Shown: positions 6,823-8,422 of the stretch, in pieces | Numbering within the stretch: position 1 is the first letter of the stretch | How the letters are laid out: each line of letters opens with the position of its first letter | DNA from: Spirochaetaceae bacterium | GTDB lineage: Bacteria > Spirochaetota > Spirochaetia > SZUA-6 > RPPD01 | Assembly (NCBI GenBank): GCA_003818675.1 | Contig: RPPD01000069.1 | Location: forward strand, 1 to 8,422 | Length of the DNA: 8,422 nucleotides | Reading direction: 5' to 3' | Program-made: the position numbers and the translations under genes | Notes under the pieces: model-generated | What the model was told of the DNA's origin: nothing | The model's input: only the letters and a program-made list of their open reading frames with translations | Databases searched by the model: none

Positions 6823-8422
6823 ATGAATAAATTACTTTGGAGTATCATATTCTGCACATTAGCGGTCACAACACTGCAGGCGCAGGACGCAACAGCATGG
6901 TTTTTAAACAAACCCATAGTCGGTTTTGAGTTTGTAGGAGCGCAGGCGCATTCCACGCAGGAGCTGTCCGCCATACTCGCGGGCTACAAGGACAAGCCGT
7001 TTACCTATGACCTGTACTGGGAAATGCAGAACAGGTTATACGCCCTGGAATATTTTGAGAGCGTGCAGGCAGACGCTGTCGCCTCTGATGATACCAAAAC
7101 ATCAGTAGTCATCCGCTTCACTGTCAAGGAGCGCGCAACGGTCCTGAAGATCCAGTACCAGGGAAATGATAACATAAGTGAAAAGGACCTGAACGATTCG
7201 GTGCTTTCCAAGGTTGGCAACATTTTTAATGAACCACTTATCCGCAAGGATGCGGACGCAATAATAAGCCTGTACAAGAGCAAGGGATTTCTGGACACCT
7301 CTGTAAACTTTGAGGCTGTCAAGAACGCAGAAAACAACTCGGTCACCATTGTCTTTAAAGTGACTGAGGGTCCCAAGTCAACTGTAAAGAAAGTGCAGTT
7401 TTCCGGCAACAGCTTCGCGTCAGAGGGCACGTTAAAGGGGCTTATGCAGACCCGTGAACCAGCGCTGTTTGTTTCCGGAGATTTCATTGAATCCAAGCTG
7501 CAGGAGGATATTGCGGCGATCCAGGCATATTATTCAGAGCATGGATATGTATATGCCCTGGTGGAGAAGGTGGACCGCCAGATAGAAATGAATGAGGAAG
7601 AGAAGCGGAAATATATCCTGCTTACTTTCTATATAAAGGAAGGCACCCAGTACATATTTGGGGGCGTGACTTTTTCCGGCAACAAAGTCTTTTCCACAGA
7701 ACAGCTTGCCGCATATTTTCGCCAGAAATCAGGCGATATCTTCAACAGCAAGAAGTTCAAAGAAGACTCCATGAATATGAACAACCTTTATTATGACAAT
7801 GGTTATATAACGACCCAGATCAAACCCGAGGAAAAGGTGGATGAGGGGAAGCGGCAGCTGGCAATAGTCATTAATATCCTGGAGGGTGACCGTTCGCATA
7901 TTGGCCGGATCATCATACAGGGAAATTCAAAGACTGCGGAATCGGTGATACGCAGGGAACTTCCTTTTGAGGAAGGCGATGTTTTCTCAAAGGCAAAGGT
8001 CATGCGCGGTTTCATGAACCTGATACGCACGGGATTTTTCTCCCAGCAGTCTCTGATAGAACCCCAGCCTGGCAGCGCTGAAGGGCTCATTGACATCCTG
8101 ATTACGCTGGAGGAGCAATCCACGGCGGAGTTTGAGGTGGGCGGTACGATCATTCCCGGAGATTTTCCTTTCTCGGCCTATGCCAATGTTAAAGACAACA
8201 ATTTCCTTGGCACTGGCGTGACCACTGGAATTAACCTCAGTGTAATGCCCACGCAACAGTCGCTTTCGCTTTATTACCAGGACAACTGGCTGTTTGGCAA
8301 GAGGTTGACCGGAGGCGTCAGTATCTCCTTTTCCCATGATGTTGTTCAGTATGTACCACAGGATATCCTGGGTCCTGTCTTCAACGGAGACGAGGATTGG
8401 GCGGCGCCTGACCCGTACAACA
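6823..8422 (+). CDS. bamA: Outer membrane assembly factor BamA (Omp85), 3'-truncated by window edge
   Basis: The frame is open from ATG 6823 to the window end, giving 533 complete codons. Residues 1-20 are a signal peptide (MNKLLWSIIFCTLAVTTLQA) with likely cleavage after LQA. Five POTRA domains follow at about 32-105, 107-185, 187-276, 278-358 and 360-435; most open with the usual pattern of an aromatic or hydrophobic strand and a (Q/S)GN turn (YQGN, FSGN, FSGN, IQGN). The barrel begins near 436 (EFEVGGTI) and shows the family motifs DNNFLGTG and DNWLFGKR, then a Pro/Asp-rich stretch that is probably the first surface loop. BamA is the essential outer-membrane protein that folds and inserts beta-barrel proteins, with the POTRA domains in the periplasm receiving substrates. 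About 300-350 barrel residues are missing beyond the edge. Position after tamB matches spirochaetes, where skp/ompH often comes next. Confidence is high; five POTRA domains rule out TamA, which has three. Confidence 0.95.
   Translation, partial: MNKLLWSIIFCTLAVTTLQAQDATAWFLNKPIVGFEFVGAQAHSTQELSAILAGYKDKPFTYDLYWEMQNRLYALEYFESVQADAVASDDTKTSVVIRFTVKERATVLKIQYQGNDNISEKDLNDSVLSKVGNIFNEPLIRKDADAIISLYKSKGFLDTSVNFEAVKNAENNSVTIVFKVTEGPKSTVKKVQFSGNSFASEGTLKGLMQTREPALFVSGDFIESKLQEDIAAIQAYYSEHGYVYALVEKVDRQIEMNEEEKRKYILLTFYIKEGTQYIFGGVTFSGNKVFSTEQLAAYFRQKSGDIFNSKKFKEDSMNMNNLYYDNGYITTQIKPEEKVDEGKRQLAIVINILEGDRSHIGRIIIQGNSKTAESVIRRELPFEEGDVFSKAKVMRGFMNLIRTGFFSQQSLIEPQPGSAEGLIDILITLEEQSTAEFEVGGTIIPGDFPFSAYANVKDNNFLGTGVTTGINLSVMPTQQSLSLYYQDNWLFGKRLTGGVSISFSHDVVQYVPQDILGPVFNGDEDWAAPDPYN

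Overview
The window is a compact, one-directional (+ strand) stretch of chromosomal envelope genes from a diderm bacterium of medium GC. Nothing in it looks mobile: there is no transposase, integrase, tRNA, rRNA or CRISPR array. A single large TamB/DUF490 gene lies directly upstream of an Omp85/BamA gene with five POTRA domains, and no TamA is visible. This matches the layout known in spirochaetes (Borrelia BB0794-BB0795, Treponema TP0325-TP0326), so I infer a spirochaete, perhaps a Treponema or Spirochaeta relative. The assignment rests on gene order and protein character, not on a marker gene.

Layout: (1) 1-993, the 3' part of a CNNM/CBS/CorC_HlyC membrane protein whose start lies before the window. 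(2) 990-2216, a second, complete and diverged member of the same family, joined by an ATGA stop/start overlap. (3) 2213-2389, a possible 58-residue Cys- and Trp-rich small protein, joined by ATGA overlaps to the genes on both sides. The same stretch also carries promoter-like elements and a short palindrome. (4) 2386-6792, tamB, 1468 residues, with an N-terminal membrane anchor and a C-terminal TamB domain. (5) 6823 to the window end, bamA, covering the signal peptide, five POTRA domains and the first strands of the barrel; it runs off the edge.

The genes probably form one transcription unit: every junction is an overlap or, before bamA, a 30-base gap. A near-consensus sigma-70 type promoter (TTGACA, 17 bases, TATAAA) sits in the 3' end of tamB and could give bamA extra or independent transcription. 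BamA inserts beta-barrel proteins into the outer membrane. TamB spans the periplasm and is thought to support outer-membrane protein assembly and/or lipid transport, with BamA replacing TamA as its partner in lineages that lack TamA. The two CNNM/CBS proteins are most likely inner-membrane divalent-cation (Mg2+) transporters or efflux regulators.

The main points to check are the small gene in the corC-tamB gap, the internal bamA promoter, and the asymmetric loss of family motifs in the second CNNM/CBS paralogue.
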